Origin: Methylophilaceae bacterium
GTDB lineage: Bacteria; Pseudomonadota; Gammaproteobacteria; Burkholderiales; Methylophilaceae
Assembly (NCBI GenBank): GCA_010031285.1
Contig: RHAY01000005.1
Location: 1 to 18,906, forward strand
Length of the DNA: 18,906 nt
Direction: 5' to 3'
Notes under the pieces: generated by a model
Seen by the model: the letters and a program-made list of their open reading frames with translations, nothing else
Told to the model about the DNA's origin: nothing
Database searches by the model: none
Shown here: positions 7,392-14,725 of the stretch, piece after piece
How the letters are laid out: each line of letters opens with the position of its first letter
How positions within the stretch are numbered: the first letter of the stretch is position 1
Made by a program: the position numbers and the translations under genes

Positions 7392-7781
7392 TTAAAAAGT
7401 ACCAGCTTGTATTAATTCAATCTTATAACCATCTGGATCCTCAATAAAGGCAATTACTGTTGTTCCATGTTGCATGGGGCCCGCCTCACGAATCACTTTT
7501 CCGCCTTTTGCTTTAATTAATTCACAAGCCTTGTAAGCATCTTCAACTTCTATTGCAATATGTCCAAAAGCATTACCTTTGTCGTATGTCGTCACGCCCC
7601 AATTGTAAGTAAGCTCAATGACGGCATGATCTTTTTCATCACCAAAACCCACAAAAGCTAATGAAAATTTTCCATCAGGATATTCATGTTGTCTTAATAG
7701 TTTCATACCTAAAATATTTGTATAGAAATTAATTGATTTTTGTATATCAATGACACGAATCATAGTGTGAAGTACACGCAT
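7392..7781 (-). CDS. gloA: Lactoylglutathione lyase (glyoxalase I)
   Basis: Glyoxalase I isomerises the hemithioacetal of methylglyoxal and glutathione to S-lactoylglutathione, the first step of cytosolic methylglyoxal detoxification. The 129-residue protein resembles the short, bacterial Ni-type enzyme. All four metal ligands, His5, Glu56, His74 and Glu122, are at the same numbers as in E. coli GloA. The N-terminal signature LHTMIRVIDIQKSINFYTNI and the ending EDPDGYKIELIQ are typical. It is the last gene of the minus-strand run, 2 bp after the ferredoxin stop, so translation is probably coupled. The window does not show whether glyoxalase II is nearby. Its stop codon abuts that of dnaJ without a spacer. 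Confidence 0.96.
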   Translation of the reverse strand: MRVLHTMIRVIDIQKSINFYTNILGMKLLRQHEYPDGKFSLAFVGFGDEKDHAVIELTYNWGVTTYDKGNAFGHIAIEVEDAYKACELIKAKGGKVIREAGPMQHGTTVIAFIEDPDGYKIELIQAGTF

Positions 7782-7783
7782 AA

Positions 7784-8041
7784 CTAACTCACTTTATTTT
7801 TTTGTAGTTGATGATACTTAAATAAAAGCGACTCTTTAGATTCAATAAATTGTGGATTAGTTGGAATGCAATCTACAGGACATACTTCTTGGCATTGGGG
7901 CACATCAAAATGTCCAACACATTCCGTACATAATTTAGGATTAATTTCATAGATATGTAGTCCTTGATAAATCGCATTGTTTGGACATTCAGGTTCGCAC
8001 ACGTCACAGTTAATGCATTCATCCGTAATCATTAACGCCAT
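7784..8041 (-). CDS. yfhL: 2[4Fe-4S] ferredoxin, YfhL/Allochromatium type
   Basis: This is a small cytosolic electron carrier with two [4Fe-4S] clusters. Nine cysteines are visible in 85 residues. Cys9, 12, 15 and 19 form CxxCxxCxxxCP. Cys38, 41, 50 and 54 form the second motif, whose middle spacing is lengthened to eight residues, and Cys58 lies in CPVDC. This long-loop pattern plus the C-terminal tail defines the Allochromatium/YfhL class, which has unusually low-potential clusters. The electron partner is unknown. The gene sits 2 bp after coaD and 2 bp before gloA, an arrangement I recall from other betaproteobacteria, but the link with coenzyme A synthesis is not understood. The family assignment is firm; the gene symbol is by similarity. 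Confidence 0.92.
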   Translation of the reverse strand: MALMITDECINCDVCEPECPNNAIYQGLHIYEINPKLCTECVGHFDVPQCQEVCPVDCIPTNPQFIESKESLLFKYHQLQKNKVS

Positions 8042-8043
8042 AA

Positions 8044-8535
8044 TTAACGTCCAGTTTTTTTCATAGCTTCTTTAACGATTGGAGATACAAATTGTTCTAT
8101 ATTTCCACCTAAAGTAGCAACCTCTCTAACTAAACTTGAGGATAAAAAAGTAAACTGCTCGGAAGGTGTTAAAAAAAGCGTTTCAACATTTGGATAAAGT
8201 TTGCGGTTCATACCTGCTAATTGAAATTCATATTCAAAATCAGACACAGCCCTTAAGCCTCGAATAACTATTTGCGCGTTTTGTGATTCAACAAAGTCCA
8301 TTAAAAGCCCATTAAATCCAATTACTTCAATTTCTTTATGGTCTTTGAATACAGCTTTCACCAAATCTATCCTCTCCTCAAGCGCAAAAAAACATTGTTT
8401 GCTTGTATTGCCAGCCACAGCCACAATTACTTTGTCAAAGATTTTTGCAGCACGATGGGCAATATTCTCATGACCTAATGTAATAGGGTCAAAGGTTCCA
8501 GGATAGACAGCTACAGATAAATTAGATTGACTCAT
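8044..8535 (-). CDS. coaD: Phosphopantetheine adenylyltransferase
   Basis: CoaD transfers AMP from ATP to 4'-phosphopantetheine, giving dephospho-CoA, the penultimate step of coenzyme A synthesis in the cytosol. The 163 residues match the family. The nucleotidyltransferase start AVYPGTFDPITLGH carries the (T/H)xGH motif at 19-22. IRGLRAVSDFEYE (about 91-103) and SSSLVRE (132-138) are the other conserved active-site segments. The gene overlaps the end of rsmD by 14 bp, a very common bacterial pairing, and is followed 2 bp later by the ferredoxin gene. The overlap and the lack of a promoter indicate expression from the upstream peptidase operon. Confidence 0.97.
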   Translation of the reverse strand: MSQSNLSVAVYPGTFDPITLGHENIAHRAAKIFDKVIVAVAGNTSKQCFFALEERIDLVKAVFKDHKEIEVIGFNGLLMDFVESQNAQIVIRGLRAVSDFEYEFQLAGMNRKLYPNVETLFLTPSEQFTFLSSSLVREVATLGGNIEQFVSPIVKEAMKKTGR

Positions 8536-9097
8536 TATTTTTTAATGTCACAAGATGATAAAAAACATTACCTGCTTTTCTTTTTTTTAAAAGATTAAAT
8601 TCACCATGTTCTTTTAAAGCAGATTCTGATTCGAAGTATATTAGCCCATCCTTTGTTAAATGGTTAGCTAATTGAGGAAATAATTTATCTTCCCAGCCCT
8701 CGTTAAAAGGAGGATCACAGAAAATAATGTCAAACTTAGTGTTGTTATTTTGAAGAAATATAAGTGCATCCATAAAATGAATGCGCGCTTTTTGTGCTTG
8801 AAGTAGCTTTTTATTATTCTCAATCATTTTATAAGCTTGAGGAGATTTTTCAACCATTACTACACTTAAAGCACCTCTTGAGAGAGATTCAAATCCAATG
8901 ACACCAGAACCCGAAAAGAGATCTAGACAAACTTTGCCAGTTAGATCCTGATTCAACCAATTAAATAGAGTTTCCCTTACTCTGCTTGGAGTAGGCCTTA
9001 ACCCGGGACCGTCAAGGAAAGAAATATTTTTTCTTTTCCATAGCCCGCCAATAATTTTAACTTGATTTTTAAGTACCTTCAAAAAGCTACTCTGCAC
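8522..9097 (-). CDS. rsmD: 16S rRNA (guanine(966)-N(2))-methyltransferase
   Basis: RsmD methylates N2 of G966 (E. coli numbering) in the 30S subunit, using S-adenosylmethionine. The 191-residue protein begins with the RNA-interacting region VKIIGGLWKRKNISFLDG and the diagnostic GLRPTPSRVRETLFNWL (32-48). SAM motif I is LDLFSGSGVIGFES (58-71). The catalytic motif DPPF is at 128-131, with Asn following. It overlaps the upstream M16 peptidase gene by 11 bp and downstream coaD by 14 bp, so it is embedded in a tightly coupled transcript. The ATG chosen at 9095-9097 gives the usual RsmD length. Confidence 0.95.
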   Translation of the reverse strand: MQSSFLKVLKNQVKIIGGLWKRKNISFLDGPGLRPTPSRVRETLFNWLNQDLTGKVCLDLFSGSGVIGFESLSRGALSVVMVEKSPQAYKMIENNKKLLQAQKARIHFMDALIFLQNNNTKFDIIFCDPPFNEGWEDKLFPQLANHLTKDGLIYFESESALKEHGEFNLLKKRKAGNVFYHLVTLKNNESI

Positions 9098-10391
9098 CTA
9101 CAATAATAGTTGTAAGTTTATTAGGATCAATTTTATTTTTAAAAGCTACTTTTATTTGATCAACAGTTACTTTATTAATCTCACTTATATAATTATCAAT
9201 ATAGGAAATTGGCAACTTATAAAAAGCAATCATACTTAAATAATCAACAATTTTTGCATTACTATCAAGTCTTAAAGGAAATCCGCCGACCAAATTTTGT
9301 TTTGCTGCCATAAGCTCTTTTTCATTTGGACCTTCATCGATAAATTTTTTAATAGTCGAATTTACAATGCTTAGCGCCTCTTCAGTTTGTTCTTTTTTTG
9401 TTTGCAGGCCAATTTCAAGCGGGCCTTCAACATAAAGCGGCATAAAATAACTGTATACACTGTAAACCAATCCCTTTTTTTCTCTAACCTCTTCGGTAAG
9501 TCTAGAAACAAAGCCGCCGCCACCTAAAATATAATTTCCAACATACAAAGGAAAATAATCTTTTTCTCCGCGCCTCAATGCTGGCATACCCATTAAAATA
9601 TGAGCCTGCTTTGCAGGATGCTCTATTTTTTTAACTCCCGCATAATTTGAATCTGTCACAGAAGCTATGTTGTGTTTTGTATTTCCTTGAGGCAATCCTT
9701 GGCTAATAGACTCACTTATTTTTTTAGCCTCATCCATGCTTACATCTCCCACAATTACGATGGAAGATTCAGATGATAAATAATAATTTTTATAGAATTG
9801 TTTAAGATCAGCTTGATTTAATTTTTGCACAGTATCAATATTTCCAGCCTCGTCATGTCCATATGGGTGATCTCCATATATTGATTTCATGAATGCTTTA
9901 TTAGCAATAGTTTCTGGTTGCGTCAGAGACTGTTTAATACTTGCAATAATTCTATCTTTTTCTCTATCAATCACTGGAGCTGGAAAATCAGGTGCATGTA
10001 TCACATATTTAAAAAGCGTCAGTGCTTTATCTTTCTGTGAGGCTGAGCTTAGAGTTCTTAATTTAAAGTAAGCCCTGTCGAGATCTACATCTCCGCCAAT
10101 TGCTGCACCTATATCGGAGAATTGATTTGCTAATTTCTCTTCATTTATTCCACCTGCGCCTAGATTCATAAGATGATGCGTTAAATTTGCAAGGCCTTCT
10201 TTACCAACAGGATCTTGAGCGCTACCTGCAAAAAAATTTACATTAAGATCAAGTATAGGAAGGTCATGATTCTCTACAAAAAAAACTTTAGCTCCCTCTT
10301 TTGTCTCCCATGTATTAATCTTTAATACAGCAAAAGCATTTTGTTGAAAGCAGACTAGTAAAAAAATTAGTTGGAAAAGTTTAATGAACAT
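9087..10391 (-). CDS. M16-family peptidase-like subunit, catalytically incomplete
   Basis: This is an M16B (mitochondrial processing peptidase-like) protein of 434 residues. It has a probable signal peptide, a hydrophobic stretch at about 3-15 and an AFA cleavage-like site near 19-21, implying a periplasmic location. Aligned with its neighbour, the zinc-binding HxxEH region reads GLANLTHHLM (66-75). The first His is Asn69 and the catalytic Glu is His72, so zinc catalysis is unlikely. The arginine/tyrosine-bearing half is retained: VGGFPLRLDSNAKIVDYL near the C-terminus fits the substrate-binding role of non-catalytic M16 subunits. It overlaps the active partner by 11 bp and rsmD by 11 bp. A heterodimer with the upstream product is likely; its substrates are unknown. 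Confidence 0.9.
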   Translation of the reverse strand: MFIKLFQLIFLLVCFQQNAFAVLKINTWETKEGAKVFFVENHDLPILDLNVNFFAGSAQDPVGKEGLANLTHHLMNLGAGGINEEKLANQFSDIGAAIGGDVDLDRAYFKLRTLSSASQKDKALTLFKYVIHAPDFPAPVIDREKDRIIASIKQSLTQPETIANKAFMKSIYGDHPYGHDEAGNIDTVQKLNQADLKQFYKNYYLSSESSIVIVGDVSMDEAKKISESISQGLPQGNTKHNIASVTDSNYAGVKKIEHPAKQAHILMGMPALRRGEKDYFPLYVGNYILGGGGFVSRLTEEVREKKGLVYSVYSYFMPLYVEGPLEIGLQTKKEQTEEALSIVNSTIKKFIDEGPNEKELMAAKQNLVGGFPLRLDSNAKIVDYLSMIAFYKLPISYIDNYISEINKVTVDQIKVAFKNKIDPNKLTTIIVGAE

Positions 10392-11745
10392 GCGGGCGTC
10401 CCTTAGGGCTTGAGTTTTGAGTCATTGGCTGAGGATCAAGAATGACTACAGATAAATTATCTCGAGTTAAATATTTTGTAGCTACATTTTTTATTTGCTC
10501 TGAAGTTACACTATTAATTCTTTCAATATAACCATCACTTAAATGGAAAGAATAATCCATGGTTTCAAGTTGTCCAATTTCCATTGCCATACCAAACATA
10601 GAATCTTTTTGATACACATCACTTGCAATTACTGTTGCTTTCACTCTGTCTAACTCTTCTTGAGTTACACCATCTTTTTTAATTTTTTCTATTTCTTGGA
10701 GTAAGGCATTTTCAAGATCAGTTATTTTTTTAAAATCATTTGGTGTACCTTCCAATTCAAATATGCTAATTCTTCCACGAGCTGTGGAATCATATCCAGC
10801 ACTTACATTGACGGCTAAATGCTGATTTCTCACAATATTTTGATTTAATCTTGATGAACTATTTCCAGCAAGAATATTAGATAAAACTTCTAGAGCGTAT
10901 GGCTCCCATGCATTATTATCATTTCCATTCCGGTCATTTAACGTTGGGACGGGATATCCCATCAAAAGATAAGATAATTCACTCGGAGCCTTAATATATG
11001 ACCTTCTCTCTCCATTTTGCTTAGGCTCAACCTGAGGCTTTCTTTCAGGTATTTTTCTTGCAGGAATTTTTTCGAAATATTTTTTTGCAAGATTTAATAC
11101 ATCTTTGGCATAAATGTCGCCAACAATAACCAACGTTGCATTGTTAGGTGCGTACCAATTTTTGTACCATTCCCTCGCATCTTCAACCGTCATATTTTCT
11201 AAATCATTCATCCATCCAACCACAGGCCTACTATATGGATGGGATTTAAAAACAGTGGATAGAAATTGTTCTTTAACTTGGGATGTTGGCTTATCTTCTG
11301 TTCTCCATCTTCGTTCTTCCATAACTACCTTTATTTCCTTGTCAAATTCTTCTTTAGATAGATTCAAATTCTCCATGCGATCTGCTTCTAATTTAAATGA
11401 AAGTTCAAGGTTTGATTTTTCAAGCTGCTGAAAATAGCAAGTGTAGTCTGCTCCTGTAAATGCATTTTCTTTTCCACCAGCCTTCGCAATAAGCCTAGAA
11501 AATTCTCCTGCTTTAATTTTCTTTGTGCCCTTAAACATCATATGTTCTAGAACATGGGCTACACCGGTTTTCCCATTTACCTCGTCAAGACTACCTGCTC
11601 GATACCAAACTTGTGAGACAACAACGGGGGAGCGATGGTCTTCTCTCACAAAAATTTTTAATCCATTAGAGAGCTTGAATTCTGAAGTTTGGGCTAAAAG
11701 TAAACTTGGAAACAACAATAAGAAAAGTAAGATATTTTTTAACAA
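10381..11745 (-). CDS. M16-family zinc metallopeptidase, catalytic subunit
   Basis: This 454-residue, probably periplasmic metallopeptidase has a signal peptide of leucine-rich hydrophobic residues 4-18 with a likely cut after LLLA near 19. The inverted zinc motif HVLEH is at 64-68 (His64, Glu67 catalytic, His68), followed by MMFKGT. The third ligand should be one of the glutamates in VVMEERRW (143/144), and ADRM (121-124) is typical. The start is TTG at 11743-11745. A TGA lies three codons upstream in frame, no in-frame ATG occurs before residue 69, and AAGGA sits 9 nt away. The product probably pairs with the inactive M16 protein encoded by the overlapping next gene. It is first in the six-gene minus-strand run. 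The specific substrate cannot be read from sequence. Confidence 0.94.
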   Translation of the reverse strand: MLKNILLFLLLFPSLLLAQTSEFKLSNGLKIFVREDHRSPVVVSQVWYRAGSLDEVNGKTGVAHVLEHMMFKGTKKIKAGEFSRLIAKAGGKENAFTGADYTCYFQQLEKSNLELSFKLEADRMENLNLSKEEFDKEIKVVMEERRWRTEDKPTSQVKEQFLSTVFKSHPYSRPVVGWMNDLENMTVEDAREWYKNWYAPNNATLVIVGDIYAKDVLNLAKKYFEKIPARKIPERKPQVEPKQNGERRSYIKAPSELSYLLMGYPVPTLNDRNGNDNNAWEPYALEVLSNILAGNSSSRLNQNIVRNQHLAVNVSAGYDSTARGRISIFELEGTPNDFKKITDLENALLQEIEKIKKDGVTQEELDRVKATVIASDVYQKDSMFGMAMEIGQLETMDYSFHLSDGYIERINSVTSEQIKNVATKYLTRDNLSVVILDPQPMTQNSSPKGRPHVH

Positions 11746-11754
11746 CGCGTCTCA

Positions 11755-11759
11755 TCCTT
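11755..11759 (-). promoter_or_regulatory. Ribosome binding site deciding the TTG start of the M16 peptidase
   Basis: AAGGA on the minus strand lies 9 nt before the TTG at 11743-11745. An ATG two bases further downstream from this site is out of frame, and the in-frame triplet at 11752-11754 is a TGA stop. TTG is therefore the only start that keeps the signal peptide. Confidence 0.75.
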
Positions 11760-11772
11760 AAGTGATTTAGCT

Positions 11773-11778
11773 ATTATA
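11773..11778 (-). promoter_or_regulatory. Putative -10 box for the M16-rsmD-coaD-fdx-gloA run
   Basis: A perfect TATAAT on the minus strand lies 27 bp before the TTG start, which would give a leader of about 20 nt. No good -35 is seen 16-18 bp upstream. The surrounding ATTATAAT also reads as TATAAT on the plus strand (11775-11780), facing ftsY, again with no -35. It may serve either direction. Confidence 0.4.
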
Positions 11779-11838
11779 ATGAATATGTTAATTTCGTAGA
11801 CGTTTCTTTATCTCATTAAGTTCTTAAAATTTTAAAAA

Positions 11839-13023
11839 ATGTTTGAATTCCTCAAAAAAATTATAAAGAAGGACAGCCCAGAAAAAAAACCTGTGGCAAA
11901 AAAAGAGATTGCCAAAAAGGCACAAAAAAAACCTCCTTTAGCGCCAAAACAAAAAGGTACGAAAGCACCTAAAATATTAGACAAGAAAAAAATAGCAGCC
12001 CCTGCAAAACCAGTCATAATTCCTTCTAAAGATGCTGAAAAAAAACCTGTCACAAGCTCTAAAAAAGAAGCAGTCCCAAAAGAAGAAGTAGCTCCTAAAG
12101 AAGAGAAGAAAAGCGGTTTCTTTGGTTTTGCAGACAAAATAAAGAAAGGTCTCACTAAGACCAGAGAAAAATTAACTTCAGAACTAACTTCATTATTTAC
12201 CGGTAAAAAAATTGATGAGGCACTTTTTGAAGAACTTGAAACAATATTGCTTACTTCTGATGTGGGTATTTCAGCCACCACTTACCTTTTAGATAGTATT
12301 AGAGCTTCTGTTAAAAAGAACAGTATTGAAAATGCAGATGAGATTAAGGGTTTACTTAAAGAAAAATTAACTGAGCTACTATCCCCTATTGAAAGCCCTC
12401 TACTAATAAAGGAGGCTAAACCTTATGTCATTATGGTTGTCGGAGTTAATGGCGCAGGGAAAACAACAACCATTGGAAAACTTACAAAAATTTTTCTTGA
12501 TGAAAATAAATCAGTGTTAATTGCAGCTGGGGATACATTTAGGGCTGCGGCCACTGAGCAGCTCCAAGTGTGGGGCGAAAGAAATAATGTTCATGTTGTT
12601 TCACAAGCCTCAGGCGATCCAAGTGCTGTTATTTTTGATGCCATTAACTCTGCGAAAGCAAAAAATATTGATATTGTCATTGCAGATACTGCAGGTAGAT
12701 TGCCTACGCAAAAACACTTAATTGATGAAATCTCAAAAGTTAAACGAGTAATTAATAAATGTCATGAGGAAGCGCCTCATGAAATCCTCCTCGTCTTAGA
12801 TGCAAATACTGGGCAAAATGCTATTAGCCAACTGAAAATTTTTAACGAAGCTTTGGGCATTACTGGACTTGCTTTAACTAAACTTGATGGCACAGCTAAA
12901 GGTGGCGTTATTGCAGCGATCGCTAAAGAACAACCTACTCCATTAAGATACATTGGTGTTGGTGAATCTATAGATGATCTTAAAGTTTTCAATGCACAAG
13001 AATACGTCGATGCACTTTTCTAA
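11839..13023 (+). CDS. ftsY: Signal recognition particle receptor FtsY
   Basis: FtsY is the SRP-GTPase receptor that docks ribosome-SRP complexes at the cytoplasmic membrane for cotranslational insertion. The product is 394 residues. The first ~92 form a low-complexity A domain rich in Lys, Pro and Ala, starting with an amphipathic MFEFLKKIIKK. SGFFGFADKIKKGLTKTREKL (about 93-113) resembles the known second membrane-targeting helix. The NG domain follows: P-loop GVNGAGKTTT (202-211), DTAGR (283-287) and TKLDG (347-351). The A domain in E. coli is strongly acidic, while here it is lysine-dominated. The gene heads ftsY-ftsE-ftsX, 15 bp before ftsE, and is divergent from the M16 peptidase. No convincing Shine-Dalgarno is seen. 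Confidence 0.97.
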   Translation: MFEFLKKIIKKDSPEKKPVAKKEIAKKAQKKPPLAPKQKGTKAPKILDKKKIAAPAKPVIIPSKDAEKKPVTSSKKEAVPKEEVAPKEEKKSGFFGFADKIKKGLTKTREKLTSELTSLFTGKKIDEALFEELETILLTSDVGISATTYLLDSIRASVKKNSIENADEIKGLLKEKLTELLSPIESPLLIKEAKPYVIMVVGVNGAGKTTTIGKLTKIFLDENKSVLIAAGDTFRAAATEQLQVWGERNNVHVVSQASGDPSAVIFDAINSAKAKNIDIVIADTAGRLPTQKHLIDEISKVKRVINKCHEEAPHEILLVLDANTGQNAISQLKIFNEALGITGLALTKLDGTAKGGVIAAIAKEQPTPLRYIGVGESIDDLKVFNAQEYVDALF

Positions 13024-13038
13024 AATTGGTCTTTATTA

Positions 13039-13701
13039 ATGATTAAATTTGATCAAGTCCATAAAAGATATCCCGGAAATCTGGAAGCACTTCAAAACAT
13101 TACCTTTGAAATCAATGCTGGTGAACTTATTTTTGTAACAGGCCCTTCAGGTGCAGGAAAATCAACTTTATTAAAATTAATTGCAGCGATTGAACCCCCT
13201 ACCCATGGAACAATTATTTTTGAAAATCAAAATTTAAGTCAAATAAAAAGTGCTGCTATTCCTTATGTAAGGCGAAAATTTGGTTTGATTTTTCAAGATC
13301 ATAAACTTTTATATGATCGCAATTGCTATGAAAATATTGCACTACCTTTAGAGATTAATGAAGTAAGTATAAATGATATTAGAGGCCGTGTTCGTGCAGC
13401 TCTTGATAAAGTCGGTTTACTTAATCGAGAAAAATCAATGCCCATTAGTTTGTCAGGTGGAGAACAGCAGCGCCTAGCAATTGCACGAGCTATTGCTTGC
13501 AGACCATCAATTTTGCTTGCGGATGAGCCTACAGGTAATTTAGATAAGAAATATGCAGACGAAATTATGAATCTTTTTTATAGCTTTCAGGAGCTTGGTG
13601 TTACTGTAATTATTGCAACGCATGAAATACCAACAACTTCCAAAAAACATAAACAACTTTATTTACAAGAAGGCAATCTCACAAAGATTACTGAACAATA
13701 G
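13039..13701 (+). CDS. ftsE: Cell division ATP-binding protein FtsE
   Basis: FtsE is the ABC-type ATPase of the FtsEX complex, which couples the cytoplasmic divisome to periplasmic peptidoglycan hydrolase activation. The 220 residues are standard. Walker A GPSGAGKST is at 35-43, the Q-loop glutamine at 86, signature LSGGEQQR at 138-145, Walker B ILLADEP at 158-164 with catalytic Glu163, the D-loop GNLD just after, and the switch histidine at 194. It directly abuts ftsX with no gap, so the two partners are translationally coupled. The ftsY-ftsE-ftsX-rpoH order is the classic proteobacterial arrangement and separates FtsE from the similar LolD. Confidence 0.97.
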   Translation: MIKFDQVHKRYPGNLEALQNITFEINAGELIFVTGPSGAGKSTLLKLIAAIEPPTHGTIIFENQNLSQIKSAAIPYVRRKFGLIFQDHKLLYDRNCYENIALPLEINEVSINDIRGRVRAALDKVGLLNREKSMPISLSGGEQQRLAIARAIACRPSILLADEPTGNLDKKYADEIMNLFYSFQELGVTVIIATHEIPTTSKKHKQLYLQEGNLTKITEQ

Positions 13702-14598
13702 ATGGATTTCTTTACTTCTCATTACCAGATGTTTCTGAAAGCGCTTCAACGTAGCCATGCTTCCATGCTTTCTACATTGATGATGTTTTTAGTTATAGGC
13801 TTCACTTTTATTTTGCCTAGCTTATCTTTTCTTGTAGTGCAAAATTTAAAATCTATTTCTGAAGCTATTCAGCATGAATCTCAAATCAGCGTTTTTCTTA
13901 AAAAAGATATTCCAATAGATGCTAAAAATAAAATAGAAAAAGAATTAAAAAATCGCAGTGAAATTAATAGCTATCATTTCGTCAAAAAAGAAGAGGCTTG
14001 GCCTAAGCTTCAAAAATCAATGGGCTTTAATGATTCAAATAGCGGTCTATCCGAAAATCCATTGCCCGATGCATTCTTTATTTCCCCCAATACCGTTAAT
14101 CCAAATCTCATTGCAGACTTAAAGTCTTTTCTGGAAAAGCTTGATGGTATAGATCAAGTAGTAGTGGATACGGGCTGGGTTAAAAAATTGAACTCCGTGC
14201 TCCATTTAGCGAATAAAGCGATTCTTTTGGCTTCGATTTTACTGGCTTCTATGCTTATCGTAGTCATTGGAAATACCATTCGGCTTCAAATGACTTCCCA
14301 CCATGAAGAGATTGAGCTCAGCAAATTAATCGGGGCTACAGATCAATTCTTAAGGCGGCCTTTTTTATACAGCGGCTTTATTTATGGCCTAGGGGGTGGG
14401 CTAACTGCGGCAATTGCGCTCAAATTAATTGTCATATTTTTAAATCAAACTGTCGTAGAAGTTGAAGCCCTCTACGGAGCTCAGTTTGTTATTATTGATC
14501 TTAACTTTTTACAGTATTTATCTATTATAGGCAGTTCAGTTCTGATCGCTATCACAGCATCTTTCATCTCTATTAATCAATCAATTAAAAAGTTATAG
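13702..14598 (+). CDS. ftsX: Cell division membrane protein FtsX
   Basis: FtsX is the integral-membrane half of FtsEX. In other proteobacteria it recruits hydrolase activators such as EnvC through its periplasmic loop. The 298-residue protein shows four probable membrane segments at about 22-46, 172-193, 222-247 and 270-291. A large extracytoplasmic domain (about 50-168) lies between the first and second. The coupling stretch HHEEIELSKLIGATDQFLRRPF (about 200-221) is characteristic of FtsX. Translation starts at the base after the ftsE stop. The only non-coding stretch after it is the 127-bp rpoH control region. The specific amidase activator in this organism is not encoded in the window. Confidence 0.96.
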   Translation: MDFFTSHYQMFLKALQRSHASMLSTLMMFLVIGFTFILPSLSFLVVQNLKSISEAIQHESQISVFLKKDIPIDAKNKIEKELKNRSEINSYHFVKKEEAWPKLQKSMGFNDSNSGLSENPLPDAFFISPNTVNPNLIADLKSFLEKLDGIDQVVVDTGWVKKLNSVLHLANKAILLASILLASMLIVVIGNTIRLQMTSHHEEIELSKLIGATDQFLRRPFLYSGFIYGLGGGLTAAIALKLIVIFLNQTVVEVEALYGAQFVIIDLNFLQYLSIIGSSVLIAITASFISINQSIKKL

Positions 14599-14655
14599 AT
14601 TACCCAACCTATTGTATTTATTAGATTTATTTTAAATTTGTGGAACTTTATTAAA

Positions 14656-14682
14656 CTAGCACTCTCTATTGAAGAGTGCTAA
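14656..14682 (+). promoter_or_regulatory. CIRCE operator (HrcA binding site) upstream of rpoH
   Basis: CTAGCACTC (14656-14664), nine spacer bases (14665-14673) and GAGTGCTAA (14674-14682) match the CIRCE consensus TTAGCACTC-N9-GAGTGCTAA. The match is 17 of 18 arm positions with the exact spacing. HrcA is the known CIRCE repressor and is modulated by GroEL. The site lies 43 bp before the rpoH ATG at 14726, so it would overlap the promoter/start point or lie in the early leader. A confident -35/-10 pair is not visible around it. Confidence 0.93.
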
Positions 14683-14710
14683 AATTATGTTTATTAATGA
14701 AGTTTTTACT

Positions 14711-14714
14711 AGGA
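14711..14714 (+). promoter_or_regulatory. Ribosome binding site deciding the rpoH start
   Basis: AGGA, within TAGGAA, lies 11 nt before the ATG at 14726. The two earlier in-frame candidates, TTG 14669 and ATG 14687, have no such site, and the first falls inside the CIRCE element. Confidence 0.6.
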
Positions 14715-14725
14715 ATTTTAATAAA

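Noticed and set aside
11114..11761. Two plus-strand open frames of 78-105 codons opposite the M16 peptidase
   Set aside because: The minus-strand M16 gene has convincing motifs over the same bases; the plus-strand products show none.
11832..12281. 150-codon open frame on the minus strand opposite the start of ftsY
   Set aside because: It is the antisense shadow of the lysine/proline-rich FtsY A domain; repeated AAA/GAA codons read backwards as Phe/Ser without stops.
14612..14643. Candidate -35 hexamers (TTGTAT, TTGTGG) for an rpoH promoter
   Set aside because: None has a good -10 at 16-18 bp, so the rpoH promoter cannot be placed by eye.
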